From NCBI RefSeq assembly GCF_900114465.1, contig NZ_FOTD01000009.1:45772-109771 (forward strand): 64,000 nucleotides of DNA. The letters run 5' to 3'. The position numbers and the translations under genes are program-made. This DNA comes from Trichococcus palustris (GTDB lineage Bacteria; Bacillota; Bacilli; Lactobacillales; Aerococcaceae). Position 1 is the stretch's first letter; every line of letters starts with the position of its first letter. Under the pieces are notes generated by a model. It saw only the letters and a program-made list of their open reading frames with translations. It did not search any database and was not told the DNA's origin. Below are positions 47,410 through 55,725 of the stretch, piece after piece.

Positions 47410-48573
47410 TTGTCTCAAAATGAACAGCAAGAACCGCAAAAACAACAAAAGCTTATCCGTCCCAAATTAGAAAAAGAAGCAGCGGAAAAAATGACGGTCC
47501 GTAAAAAAGAGATTTCTCTGGTACGGAAAATCGTATGGGCTATCGTTTCTGTTGGGATTGTATTGGCATTGGTTGTCGGGTTTGCAGGATATAAGTATGT
47601 AACGGAAGCTCTCCAGCCTCTTGAGCCGGATAGTACCGAAATCATTGAGGTGGAAATACCGATTGGCACGTCAACAAAAGGAATCACGCAAATTCTGGAG
47701 GACAAAAAAATAATTAAAAATGCTACCATTTTCAATTATTACATCAAGACGCAAAATGTTTCTGATTTCCAAGCAGGGTTCTATGAACTGTCCCCATCCA
47801 TGAAATTAAATGATATTATCGCTAAACTGCAGGAGGGCGGAAGTTCAGTGCCGGATCAAAAGATTTTGATCAAGGAAGGTGACACTGCTGAGGAAATCGC
47901 AACAGAAATTGAAGCTAAAACAGACTTTACCGCTGCAGAATTTCTGGCTTTGCTGAACAACCCGGAGTTTCTGGCTAGTGTGACTGCAAAATTCCCGGAT
48001 CTGTTGACGGAAGCAACACAAAGGACAGACACCCGTTATAAATTGGAGGGATACCTATTCCCGGCAACCTATGATTATCTCATGGGCTCTACTTTAGAAG
48101 GACTCGTCACGCAAATGCTGCAAAAAGCAAATGATGTCATTGTGCCCTATAAAGATCAGATTGCTGCAAAAGGATACACAATCCATCAAATCTTGACTAT
48201 AGCCTCTTTGGTCGAAAAAGAAGGAGTGACACCCGAAGATCGTGCGAAAATCGCCAGTGTATTCTTCAATCGCTTAGCAATCGATATGCCTATCCAATCG
48301 GATATCAGCATTCTATATGCTCTGAATGTACACAAAGAATTGGTCACCTTTGCAGATCTGGAGATCGATTCTCCTTACAATCTATATAAGAACACCGGTA
48401 TGGGGCCTGGACCTTTCGACAGCCCGAGCGAAGGGGCTATCAAAGCGACGTTGAACCCTGCCACAACAAACTATCTGTACTTTGTTGCGGATACAAAGAC
48501 GGGGATCGTTTATTTTGCTGAAACCTATGAACAGCATTTGGAGAATCAAAGTCAATACGTAGACAGCAAATGA
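47410..48573 (+). CDS. mltG: Endolytic murein transglycosylase MltG
   Basis: Membrane-bound enzyme (387 aa) that cleaves nascent glycan strands and sets their length. A basic cytoplasmic tail (1-37), one membrane segment (IVWAIVSVGIVLALVVGFAGY, about 38-58) and an extracellular YceG domain follow. The catalytic glutamate lies in ASLVEKEGVTPEDR (about 277), with NTGMGPGPFDSPSEGAIKATLNP near the end. Start TTG 47410 follows AAGGAGG. udk lies 43 bases downstream, probably co-transcribed. Confidence 0.95.
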   Translation: MSQNEQQEPQKQQKLIRPKLEKEAAEKMTVRKKEISLVRKIVWAIVSVGIVLALVVGFAGYKYVTEALQPLEPDSTEIIEVEIPIGTSTKGITQILEDKKIIKNATIFNYYIKTQNVSDFQAGFYELSPSMKLNDIIAKLQEGGSSVPDQKILIKEGDTAEEIATEIEAKTDFTAAEFLALLNNPEFLASVTAKFPDLLTEATQRTDTRYKLEGYLFPATYDYLMGSTLEGLVTQMLQKANDVIVPYKDQIAAKGYTIHQILTIASLVEKEGVTPEDRAKIASVFFNRLAIDMPIQSDISILYALNVHKELVTFADLEIDSPYNLYKNTGMGPGPFDSPSEGAIKATLNPATTNYLYFVADTKTGIVYFAETYEQHLENQSQYVDSK

Positions 48574-48616
48574 TGCCTAGGAAGAACTTTAAAGAAGGGA
48601 AGGGGAGTTTAGGCCA

Positions 48617-49249
48617 TTGAAAAAACCCATCGTAATCGGTGTAACCGGAGGGTCCGGCAGCGGGAAAACCAGCGTCAGCCGTGCCATCTTAGATAAATTT
48701 ACCGATGTTTCCATATTGCTTCTGGAGCAAGACTTCTACTACAAAGACCAAAGTCAGTTGCCTTTCGAGGAACGTTTGAAAACAAATTATGATCATCCTT
48801 TTGCATTCGATACTGATCTTTTTATTGAAGATTTAATGAAACTGATTCGCTATGAGAGTATCGATCAACCGGTCTATGACTATGCGATGCACACAAGAAG
48901 TGATAAGGTCATCCACCGTGAACCAAAGGATGTCATCATTGTAGAAGGCATCCTGATCTTGGAGGACGAGCGTCTCCGCAATCTGATGGACATCAAAGTA
49001 TATGTCGATACAGATGATGATATCCGCATTATCCGCAGAATTAAGCGCGACATGGAAGAGCGAGGAAGAACGCTGGATTCTGTCATCCATCAATATCTTT
49101 CGGTTGTGAAACCGATGCATCAGCAATTCATTGAACCCACAAAAAAATTTGCTGACATCATCATTCCGGAAGGCGGCCAGAACCAAGTGGCCATTGATTT
49201 GATGACTACGAAAATTGCATCAATTTTGTCAGATAATCGTCAAAAATAA
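48617..49249 (+). CDS. udk: Uridine kinase
   Basis: Phosphorylates uridine and cytidine in pyrimidine salvage (210 aa). P-loop [17 protein letters not shown] (about 8-24), [23 protein letters not shown] and [17 protein letters not shown] are typical. TTG start at 48617 after GAAGGGAAGGGGAG. The mltG-udk-greA order is common in Lactobacillales. Confidence 0.96.
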   Translation: MKKPIVIGVTGGSGSGKTSVSRAILDKFTDVSILLLEQDFYYKDQSQLPFEERLKTNYDHPFAFDTDLFIEDLMKLIRYESIDQPVYDYAMHTRSDKVIHREPKDVIIVEGILILEDERLRNLMDIKVYVDTDDDIRIIRRIKRDMEERGRTLDSVIHQYLSVVKPMHQQFIEPTKKFADIIIPEGGQNQVAIDLMTTKIASILSDNRQK

Positions 49250-49279
49250 GCACAGATAAAAATATATGATGAAAAATAA

Positions 49280-49308
49280 TTGCTTTTATCTTTATTAAGT
49301 GGTATTTT
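49280..49308 (+). promoter_or_regulatory. Promoter of the greA leader
   Basis: TTGCTT (49280-49285) and TATTTT (49303-49308), spacing 17, leaving a leader of about 190 bases. Confidence 0.5.
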
Positions 49309-49389
49309 ATATTCACTATAATTTTACAACCCAATATACAATAAATAAAGATTAAGGAACCATTCCTTTCCCACTAATGGTTAAAGAGA

Positions 49390-49426
49390 GCTGTCCTGAA
49401 AGAGGGAATGTCTCTTTCAGGACAGC
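49390..49426 (+). promoter_or_regulatory. Strong hairpin in the greA leader
   Basis: GCTGTCCTGAAAGAG pairs perfectly with CTCTTTCAGGACAGC around GGAATGT. It is not followed by a T run. It may be the udk transcript end or an attenuation or pausing element of greA. Confidence 0.6.
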
Positions 49427-49508
49427 CATCTTTAAGACGCGGGAACTGCCATCTTTATATGGGGTATTGTATATTGAATGACTATTTAAAAAGGGAGCCG
49501 TATAGCTT

Positions 49509-49988
49509 ATGATTGAAAAAGTATTTCCAATGACTGCAGCAGGTAAAGCGAAATTAGAAGCTGAACTTGAAGACTTAAAAGTGAATAAAAGAAAAGAAAT
49601 CGTAGAACGCATCAAAATTGCAAGAAGTTATGGAGATTTATCAGAAAACTCTGAATATGAATCTGCAAAAGATGAACAAGCTTTCGTTGAGGGCCGCATC
49701 ACAACCATCGAAAAAATGATTCGTTTTGCTGAAATCATCGACGATAGAAATTTCGATTCGAACCTGGTGTCTTTAGGAAGCAAAGTCACTTTCGCCGAAA
49801 TCCCTGATGGAGACGAAGAAAGCTACATCATCGTAGGAAGCGCAGAAGCTGATCCATTGGAAGGGAAAATTTCCAATGACTCTCCAATCGCGAAAGCGTT
49901 GCTAGGGAAAAATATCGGCGAAGAGGTTGTCATCACAACTCCGGGCGGAAATATGACCGTCAAGATCGTGAAAGTAGAACAAGCTTAA
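49509..49988 (+). CDS. greA: Transcription elongation factor GreA
   Basis: Rescues backtracked RNA polymerase by stimulating transcript cleavage (159 aa). N-terminal coiled coil (about 10-76) with the acidic tip [15 protein letters not shown] (about 43-57), then an FKBP-like C-terminal domain ending VTTPGG-like, here [29 protein letters not shown] precedes ATG. It has a perfect terminator. Confidence 0.97.
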   Translation: MIEKVFPMTAAGKAKLEAELEDLKVNKRKEIVERIKIARSYGDLSENSEYESAKDEQAFVEGRITTIEKMIRFAEIIDDRNFDSNLVSLGSKVTFAEIPDGDEESYIIVGSAEADPLEGKISNDSPIAKALLGKNIGEEVVITTPGGNMTVKIVKVEQA

Positions 49989-49999
49989 TAATTGCTGAT

Positions 50000-50041
50000 A
50001 AAAGCTTAGATAAAAAGTATCCTTTTTATCTAAGCTTTTTC
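50000..50041 (+). terminator. Terminator after greA
   Basis: AAAAGCTTAGATAAAAAG pairs with CTTTTTATCTAAGCTTTT around TATC. Confidence 0.92.
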
Positions 50042-50210
50042 TGTACGCGCCGCATAGTGCAGCGCTCCCATTCGGGTTCGTCGGGCTGCGGCAGCGCGGC
50101 ATACCCGCATACGACTTTAGTATGAGATGCATATCAATCTTAGGCTCGCTTCATATTATCAGCAGGTACGCTATAATAATGAATATATTTAGTGAGGGAG
50201 GCGCCTTACA

Positions 50211-50945
50211 GTGAAAAAAAAAGGGGTTAAAATTTTTCTCATCATCGAAGGCTTATTAGCTTTGGCGGTTCTTTTTCAATTGGTGCAGGACATAGATTTG
50301 CTGATAGTGCTGATCCTTGGTTCCATTTTGGTTAAACTTGGAAATGCCGGGAATATGCGCCGCCGCTTTTTAGCTTGGATAGGCTGGTTTATGATCATCA
50401 TGACGATTCTATCCACCTTTTCAGTCTGGGTGATGCTCATTTTGCTGCTTCTTTTCGTGGTCGTATACGGCAAAAAGATGTTGTCGGACTTAAAGATGGA
50501 TGCTTATTTTGATGTTCCTTGGGAGGAGAAAAGTTTCCATACCGTCATGACCAAAGCACCTGATGGCCACAACAACGTGAGGAAAAAACAAAAATGGATC
50601 GGGAATACCGATACAGGGAACGCCGTCTACGAATGGGACGACATAAACATCACCGTACTGATGGGCGACACCATCATCGATTTAGGGAATACGTTGTTGC
50701 CGAACGAAGAAAATATTGTGCTGATAAGGAAGGGCATCGGAAAGACGAGGGTGATCATTCCGGTAGGGATAGGGGTGGCCATTCACCATTCTGTCTTAAA
50801 AGGCCAAATCCTTTTCAATGATGAAAAGATTGATTTAACAAATGAGACAGTTAAGATGTACAGCCCTGATTATGATGCAGCCAGCCGGAAAATAAGAATC
50901 GTTTCAAATACATTTATCGGTGATTTGGAGGTGATTTTCCTGTGA
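50211..50945 (+). CDS. liaF: LiaF-like membrane inhibitor of the LiaSR system
   Basis: Membrane protein of 244 aa. Hydrophobic stretches near 6-22, 28-42, 54-72 and 73-85 are followed by a soluble C-terminal domain (from about 110) with the LiaF core MGDTIIDLGNTLLP and a repeated beta pattern. LiaF keeps LiaS off until the envelope is stressed. GTG start at 50211 after GAGGGAGG. It overlaps liaS by 4 bases. Confidence 0.9.
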   Translation: MKKKGVKIFLIIEGLLALAVLFQLVQDIDLLIVLILGSILVKLGNAGNMRRRFLAWIGWFMIIMTILSTFSVWVMLILLLLFVVVYGKKMLSDLKMDAYFDVPWEEKSFHTVMTKAPDGHNNVRKKQKWIGNTDTGNAVYEWDDINITVLMGDTIIDLGNTLLPNEENIVLIRKGIGKTRVIIPVGIGVAIHHSVLKGQILFNDEKIDLTNETVKMYSPDYDAASRKIRIVSNTFIGDLEVIFL

Positions 50946-52027
50946 GAAGAAAATCACTGCTGATTCTTTTTAGCGGCATTTTCAGTATCCTGTTGTTGGT
51001 CGTTTTTGCGGTATTGTTTGCGTTGCGCCCTGTCTTAAGCTTCAGTGATTTTCTGTCCGTAGAGAGTTTCTCTATACCGGTGTTGCTATATATTCTGATG
51101 GTGCTCCTGTTGGTGTCTCTCATCATAAGCTGGGTGGCCCATTCTTTATTGAGAAAACAGGAAAATCTGCTCAAAGATAGGTTGCACTGGCTTTATTTGG
51201 GGAATTACACGCAGGCGCCAGCAACCCAAAAAACGGATAAGGCGGTATTCTTGGATCGTTACGGTCAATCGATTTTCGAAGAAGTCGAACTTCTCCGCAA
51301 AAAAATGATCGGTTTATCCCGGGAAGTGCAACAGCTGAGTGCTTTGCCTCGGTTGATCGGGGATGAGACAAAGGAAGAAATTCTTGAGAATGAAAGGCAT
51401 CGCATCGCGCGGGAATTGCATGATTCCGTCAGTCAACAGTTATTTGCCGCCATGATGATGCTTTCGGCGATAAACGAGAAAGCCGCAGTGCTGCCTGAAA
51501 ATACGCAAAGACAATTGAAGCTTGTCGAAGCGATCATCAATGAATCACAATCGGAAATGCGGGCGTTGCTCTTGCATCTACGGCCTGTAAAATTGGAAGG
51601 TAAGTCCTTGAAAAAAGGGATTGAGCAACTCCTGGTGGAATTGAAATCAAAAGTACAGATCAAAATAAAGTGGGAGATTGATGATGTCCAAACAATGAAT
51701 GGCATTGAGGATCACCTCTTTCGGATTGTCCAGGAGTTGCTTTCGAACACATTGCGGCATGCAAAAGCCAGCAATTTAGAAGTCTACCTGAAACAAACAA
51801 CCCAAGAAATCAGCCTGCGGATATTTGACGATGGCGTTGGTTTTGATCCAGCCGATGAAAAAACGGGAAGCTACGGTTTGATGAACATAAAAGAACGTGT
51901 AAAAGGAATGGGGGGGACCTGCAAAATAATCAGTTTCCCTAAGAAAGGCACAATCATTGATATTCGGATACCGGATACGAAAAAAATGTGGGCTGAAAGC
52001 AATGAACAAAATGAAGAAACAAAGTGA
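50942..52027 (+). CDS. liaS: Sensor histidine kinase LiaS
   Basis: Envelope-stress sensor kinase of 361 aa. Two membrane segments (about 5-27 and 45-66) with a very short outside loop mark an intramembrane-sensing kinase. The phosphoacceptor is H160 in RHRIARELHDSVSQQL (HisKA_3), and the ATPase domain has RIVQELLSNTLRHAKA, FDDGVGFDP and GSYGLMNIKERV. GTG start overlapping liaF. Responds to lipid II-binding antibiotics in relatives. Confidence 0.93.
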   Translation: MRRKSLLILFSGIFSILLLVVFAVLFALRPVLSFSDFLSVESFSIPVLLYILMVLLLVSLIISWVAHSLLRKQENLLKDRLHWLYLGNYTQAPATQKTDKAVFLDRYGQSIFEEVELLRKKMIGLSREVQQLSALPRLIGDETKEEILENERHRIARELHDSVSQQLFAAMMMLSAINEKAAVLPENTQRQLKLVEAIINESQSEMRALLLHLRPVKLEGKSLKKGIEQLLVELKSKVQIKIKWEIDDVQTMNGIEDHLFRIVQELLSNTLRHAKASNLEVYLKQTTQEISLRIFDDGVGFDPADEKTGSYGLMNIKERVKGMGGTCKIISFPKKGTIIDIRIPDTKKMWAESNEQNEETK

Positions 52028-52200
52028 TGGCCGTTTGTTTTATAAAGGAAAGCATAGCGTTTTTTGATATAATGAAGAGCGATTCATCCCACGATTAAAA
52101 TAATGGGTGTTCTCGCTCCTCGATAAAAAATGTATCATTTATGGGTGTTTAAATTGTGTCAAAGCACATGATATCCGGCGGTCCAAAAGGAGGGATTTTT

Positions 52201-52833
52201 TTGATTCGTGTATTAATTGTTGATGACCATGAGATGGTCAGATTAGGTTATTCCGCTTATCTATCGATTCAAGATGATATTGAAGTGGTGGGTGAAGCCG
52301 AGAATGGACAGGAAGGCTATGAAATGGCTTTGGCAATCAGACCGGATGTCATCTTGATGGATCTGGTCATGGAAGTGATGGATGGCATCGAATCCACCAA
52401 AGCAATCATGAAAGAGTGGCCGGAAGCAAGGATCATCATTGTAACAAGCTTTATTGATGATGAAAAAGTGTATCCTGCATTGGAGGCGGGCGCATCAAGC
52501 TATATGCTTAAAACGTCTTCCGCTCATGAGATTGCGGATGCAATCCGATCGACGTTCCGTGGGGAATCCGTATTAGAACCGGAAGTGACCGATAAAATGC
52601 TGGAGCGTTTTACAAAGAAAAAAGTCCGCGCTCCACACGAAGACCTGACTGCGAGGGAATCGGAAGTCCTGCTTCTGATTGCGCAAGGCTATTCCAACCA
52701 AGATATTGCGGATCAGTTATTCATCACGTTAAAGACCGTGAAAACACATGTTTCAAACATCCTGACAAAATTGGAAGTCGATGATCGCACCCAGGCAACC
52801 ATCTATGCATTTAAGCATGATCTTGTGAAATGA
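52201..52833 (+). CDS. liaR: Response regulator LiaR
   Basis: NarL/LuxR-type regulator of 210 aa. Receiver with D8-D9, phosphoacceptor D54 ([13 protein letters not shown]), T in IIIVTSF and K in YMLKTS. The C-terminal LuxR helix-turn-helix is [28 protein letters not shown] start 52201 follows AAAAGGAGGGA. A spacer of 173 bases with short hairpins separates it from liaS, longer than usual for this operon. Confidence 0.93.
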   Translation: MIRVLIVDDHEMVRLGYSAYLSIQDDIEVVGEAENGQEGYEMALAIRPDVILMDLVMEVMDGIESTKAIMKEWPEARIIIVTSFIDDEKVYPALEAGASSYMLKTSSAHEIADAIRSTFRGESVLEPEVTDKMLERFTKKKVRAPHEDLTARESEVLLLIAQGYSNQDIADQLFITLKTVKTHVSNILTKLEVDDRTQATIYAFKHDLVK

Positions 52834-52857
52834 TTCGCATCAGAATGATCACGGATG

Positions 52858-52901
52858 AAAATGAGCTGAAATCCTTCTTAAGATTTCAGCTCATTTTTTT
52901 G
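52858..52901 (+). terminator. Terminator of the liaFSR operon
   Basis: AAATGAGCTGAAATC pairs with GATTTCAGCTCATTT, then a T run. Confidence 0.92.
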
Positions 52902-53014
52902 TACGAAAATCCACTATCAGCCAATGTTTTTGTGAGCAAAGTATTATTAAATCGCTTGTTAATATGGTAATATGAAATCACTTATAGAGTTGTGGGAGGG
53001 GGATAGCTAATTCT

Positions 53015-53326
53015 TTGATTAGCGATATAATGAAAATTGAAGTTAGCGAGCAAGCGCAGAAATGGTTTGAAGATGAACTAGGCATTCCGGAAGGCAAAGG
53101 AGTGCGCTTTTTAGGGAAAGTGTATGGAAACAGCCAGATTCACGAAGGTTTTTCGATCGGGATCGATGTAGACGAACCGATATTGCCGATCGGGAAAGCG
53201 GAATACAATGGTATCCTTTATTTTATCGAGGATGCCGACGACTGGTTCTTCAGCGGCTATGATCTACAAGTGGTTTTCGATGAGAAGCAAAACGAACCTG
53301 CATATAACTTCATCGAGCAGAAATAA
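53015..53326 (+). CDS. HesB/IscA-like protein lacking all cysteines
   Basis: Small protein of 103 aa (98 if started at ATG 53030) related to the HesB/YneR branch of the IscA fold: VSEQAQKWFEDELGIPEGKGVRFLGKVYG, IHEGFSIGID, YFIEDADDWFFSGYDLQV. It contains no cysteine, so it cannot hold an Fe-S cluster the way IscA does. The start is uncertain. TTG 53015 is about 15 bases from the GGAGG at 52995-52999. ATG 53030 starts at the usual family terminus but is 26 bases or more from it. Function unknown. Confidence 0.75.
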   Translation: MISDIMKIEVSEQAQKWFEDELGIPEGKGVRFLGKVYGNSQIHEGFSIGIDVDEPILPIGKAEYNGILYFIEDADDWFFSGYDLQVVFDEKQNEPAYNFIEQK

Positions 53327-53382
53327 TAAACGCAACAGAGGGCCCGGACGGATATCCGTCCGGGCCCTCTGTTGCGTTTATT
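53325..53382. terminator. Perfect 29-base palindrome, bidirectional terminator
   Basis: Bases 53325-53353 are the exact complement of 53354-53382, meeting at GATATC with no spacer. The arm includes CAGAGGGCCCGGACGG. It starts inside the stop codon of the HesB-like gene and ends about 40 bases before the rnjA stop, so it separates converging genes. Confidence 0.9.
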
Positions 53383-53421
53383 TATTTTATTTCATCTTTG
53401 GAAAAGTAGATAACGATTGAT

Positions 53422-55095
53422 TTATACGCCCATGATGACAGGTACGATCATCGGACGGCGTTCTGTTTTTTCGTATAAGTAAGGTTGAATGGCGTTCGTG
53501 ACAGTATCTTTTAATTTCTTTTCGGTGATGTTTTCGTCGCCGTTCAGCAAGGCCTGTACTTCCTGTTTCACGATGGCTTGCGCTTCATGAATCAAATCTC
53601 CTGATTCGCGCATGTAGATGAATCCGCGCGATAGGATGTCGGGACCTGCCAGTAATTCTTTGTTCCTAAAATCGACGGTCAAGACGATGACAACCAAGCC
53701 ATCTTCAGAAAGGATGCGACGATCGCGAAGAACGATGTTCCCGATATCACCGATGCCTTTGCCGTCTACATAGACGTCTTGAGCAGGGAAGCTGCCAGCG
53801 CGTCTTGCGGAATCAGCGGTTACTGCCAGAATATCCCCATTGTCAAGAATGAAACAGTTTTCTGGCGGAATGCCAACCGCCTCAGCCAATTCGGTGTGGA
53901 TTTTCAACATCCGGTATTCCCCGTGGACAGGCATGAAGTATTTTGGTTTCATCAGAGTCAACATCAACTTCTGTTCTTGCTGACCGCCATGCCCAGAGGT
54001 ATGGACATTGTTGACTTTTCCGTGGACAACTTCCGCGCCGGCTTCCAAGAGAAGATTGATGACGCGATTGACGCTTGTCGTATTTCCTGGAATAGGGGAA
54101 CTTGAGAAGATGACGGTGTCTCCCGGTTGGATGGAAATCTGTCTATGGGTCCCGTTTGCGATCCGGCTCAGAGCCGCCATCGGTTCTCCTTGGGATCCCG
54201 TGCAGAGAATCAGCACTTTATCGGCCGGTAAAGTGTTCAATTGTCTTGGTTCGATAAAAAGATCATCCGGTGCTTCGATGAAGCCCAATTCTCTTGCCGT
54301 ACGGAAATTTGTTTCCATGCTGCGTCCGAAAATGACGATTTTGCGTCCAGTCTCCATTGCGACTTGGGCAACTTGTTGCAATCGATAGATATTCGATGAG
54401 AAGGATGCAAATATGATTCTGCCGGAAACCTTTTGGATGATATTCTTGATCGATTGCCCCACAACTTGTTCCGATTGCGTAAAAGTAGGGATTTCGGCGT
54501 TGGTGCTGTCACTCAGCAGCAACAATACCCCTTCATCTCCGATTTTAGCCATCTTATGCAAGTTGGCAGGTGTGCCATTTGGAGTGAAATCGAACTTGAA
54601 GTCACCCGTGAAAACGATGTTTCCAGGAGGAGTCTTCACTACAATCCCTCTAGTATCAGGGATGCTGTGAGTAGTGTTGAAGAAGCTGATGCTGGTTTTG
54701 CGGAATTTGATGACAGTGTCTTCATTGATTTCATGAAGAATGGCATCGCGAAGCAAACCGTGTTCATCCAGTTTGTTGCGGATCATGGCAAGGGCCAGTT
54801 TACCTGCGTAGATAGGGACATTGATTTCTTTCAACAGATAAGGGACGCCGCCGATATGATCCTCGTGGCCATGTGAGATGAACAAGCCCTTGATTTTGGC
54901 TTGGTTCTGAACGAGATAACTATAGTCCGGTATAACGTAGTCAATGCCAAGCAAGTCATCTTCAGGGAACATAATCCCCGAATCAAGGATGATTATTTCA
55001 TCTTGGAATTGAACGCCATACATGTTTTTGCCGATTTCTCCTAAACCCCCGATGGCAAAAACACCGACTTCGTTATTTTTTATATTTGGTTTCAT
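53422..55095 (-). CDS. rnjA: Ribonuclease J1
   Basis: Metallo-beta-lactamase/beta-CASP nuclease with 5' exonuclease and endonuclease activity, central to mRNA decay and rRNA maturation (557 aa). Metal site [16 protein letters not shown] (about 73-88), [16 protein letters not shown], the beta-[12 protein letters not shown] and [13 protein letters not shown], and [10 protein letters not shown] near 370. Its start overlaps the rpoY stop by 4 bases, giving translational coupling. Confidence 0.97.
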   Translation of the reverse strand: MKPNIKNNEVGVFAIGGLGEIGKNMYGVQFQDEIIILDSGIMFPEDDLLGIDYVIPDYSYLVQNQAKIKGLFISHGHEDHIGGVPYLLKEINVPIYAGKLALAMIRNKLDEHGLLRDAILHEINEDTVIKFRKTSISFFNTTHSIPDTRGIVVKTPPGNIVFTGDFKFDFTPNGTPANLHKMAKIGDEGVLLLLSDSTNAEIPTFTQSEQVVGQSIKNIIQKVSGRIIFASFSSNIYRLQQVAQVAMETGRKIVIFGRSMETNFRTARELGFIEAPDDLFIEPRQLNTLPADKVLILCTGSQGEPMAALSRIANGTHRQISIQPGDTVIFSSSPIPGNTTSVNRVINLLLEAGAEVVHGKVNNVHTSGHGGQQEQKLMLTLMKPKYFMPVHGEYRMLKIHTELAEAVGIPPENCFILDNGDILAVTADSARRAGSFPAQDVYVDGKGIGDIGNIVLRDRRILSEDGLVVIVLTVDFRNKELLAGPDILSRGFIYMRESGDLIHEAQAIVKQEVQALLNGDENITEKKLKDTVTNAIQPYLYEKTERRPMIVPVIMGV

Positions 55096-55310
55096 ACATT
55101 GAACTCCGTGATATGGAAGTCATCTTTACTTTGTTCATATTCTAAATGTTTGCCATCCATAGGTTGGATAAATTCAATATTGTAGGGGGTGTTTTGTTCA
55201 ACTATTCTTCTTGCTTCTACCTTGTCTGCAGCTTCCAAATAAAGAGATTCTGTATTTTCTCTTGTTGGTGCTTCAAATTTTGTCGGTTGATAGGTTACTT
55301 TAAATATCAT
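55092..55310 (-). CDS. rpoY: RNA polymerase epsilon subunit
   Basis: Small RNA polymerase-associated protein of 72 aa (YkzG/DUF1447). Typical [27 protein letters not shown] start. Encoded directly before rnjA throughout Bacillota. ATG 55310 follows GGAG; a GTG three codons upstream overlaps that site. Confidence 0.93.
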   Translation of the reverse strand: MIFKVTYQPTKFEAPTRENTESLYLEAADKVEARRIVEQNTPYNIEFIQPMDGKHLEYEQSKDDFHITEFNV

Positions 55311-55360
55311 ATCATTCACTCCATTTTTATTATTATGTTCATATTAGTACTGTACTGAAA

Positions 55361-55421
55361 ATTACAATCTTAGATTTCAAACTTGGTCAATAGTTGTATT
55401 TTTTCATACAATCGTTAATAC
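55361..55421. promoter_or_regulatory. Back-to-back promoters of rpoY-rnjA and the ABC-exporter leader
   Basis: Minus strand: TTGACC (55385-55390) and TGTAAT (55361-55366), spacing 18. Plus strand: TTGTAT (55394-55399) and TAATAC (55416-55421), spacing 16. The two -35 boxes are 3 bases apart. Confidence 0.55.
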
Positions 55422-55454
55422 AAGTTTACCACAACTGGAGGATTTAGTATAGAA

Positions 55455-55553
55455 ATGACTGGTAAAAACCTTAGGATAGGCAATGAAATCCTTTTCAATC
55501 CGGGAGGGTGGTTGGTTGGCTTTTTTATCTGGATTATTTCAATATTTTTGTAG
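55455..55553 (+). CDS. Possible 32-aa leader peptide before the ABC exporter
   Basis: ATG 55455 opens a 32-codon frame with GGAGG 13 bases upstream (55437-55441). The product has a polar start (MTGKNLRIGNEILFNPGG) and a hydrophobic end rich in Trp, Phe and Ile (WLVGFFIWIISIFL). It is followed by terminator-like and hairpin sequences before the exporter genes. Leader peptides controlling ABC exporters by ribosome-mediated attenuation are known (bmrB before bmrCD in Bacillus). That is the model here, unproven. Confidence 0.4.
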   Translation: MTGKNLRIGNEILFNPGGWLVGFFIWIISIFL

Positions 55554-55587
55554 ACTTAAACAGGTGAATTAGCTAGACTAAAGGAGA

Positions 55588-55634
55588 ACCTGAAGCATCA
55601 GTATAGGATTTTTAAGGGGTTTAGGTCTTTTTTT
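55588..55634 (+). terminator. Attenuator-like terminator in the exporter leader
   Basis: ACCTGAA (55588-55594) can pair with TTTAGGT (55620-55626), followed by C and seven T. A further hairpin AGCAG-TTTG-CTGCT lies at 55662-55675. The stem is short, so this is tentative. Confidence 0.4.
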
Positions 55635-55725
55635 GTTTTTTCTTTTTAGCAATATCCCATAAGCAGTTTGCTGCTAGTGATGGGTTTCCTCTGGAAGTAA
55701 TATTTTAAGGTAGGTGTTTAGCAGG

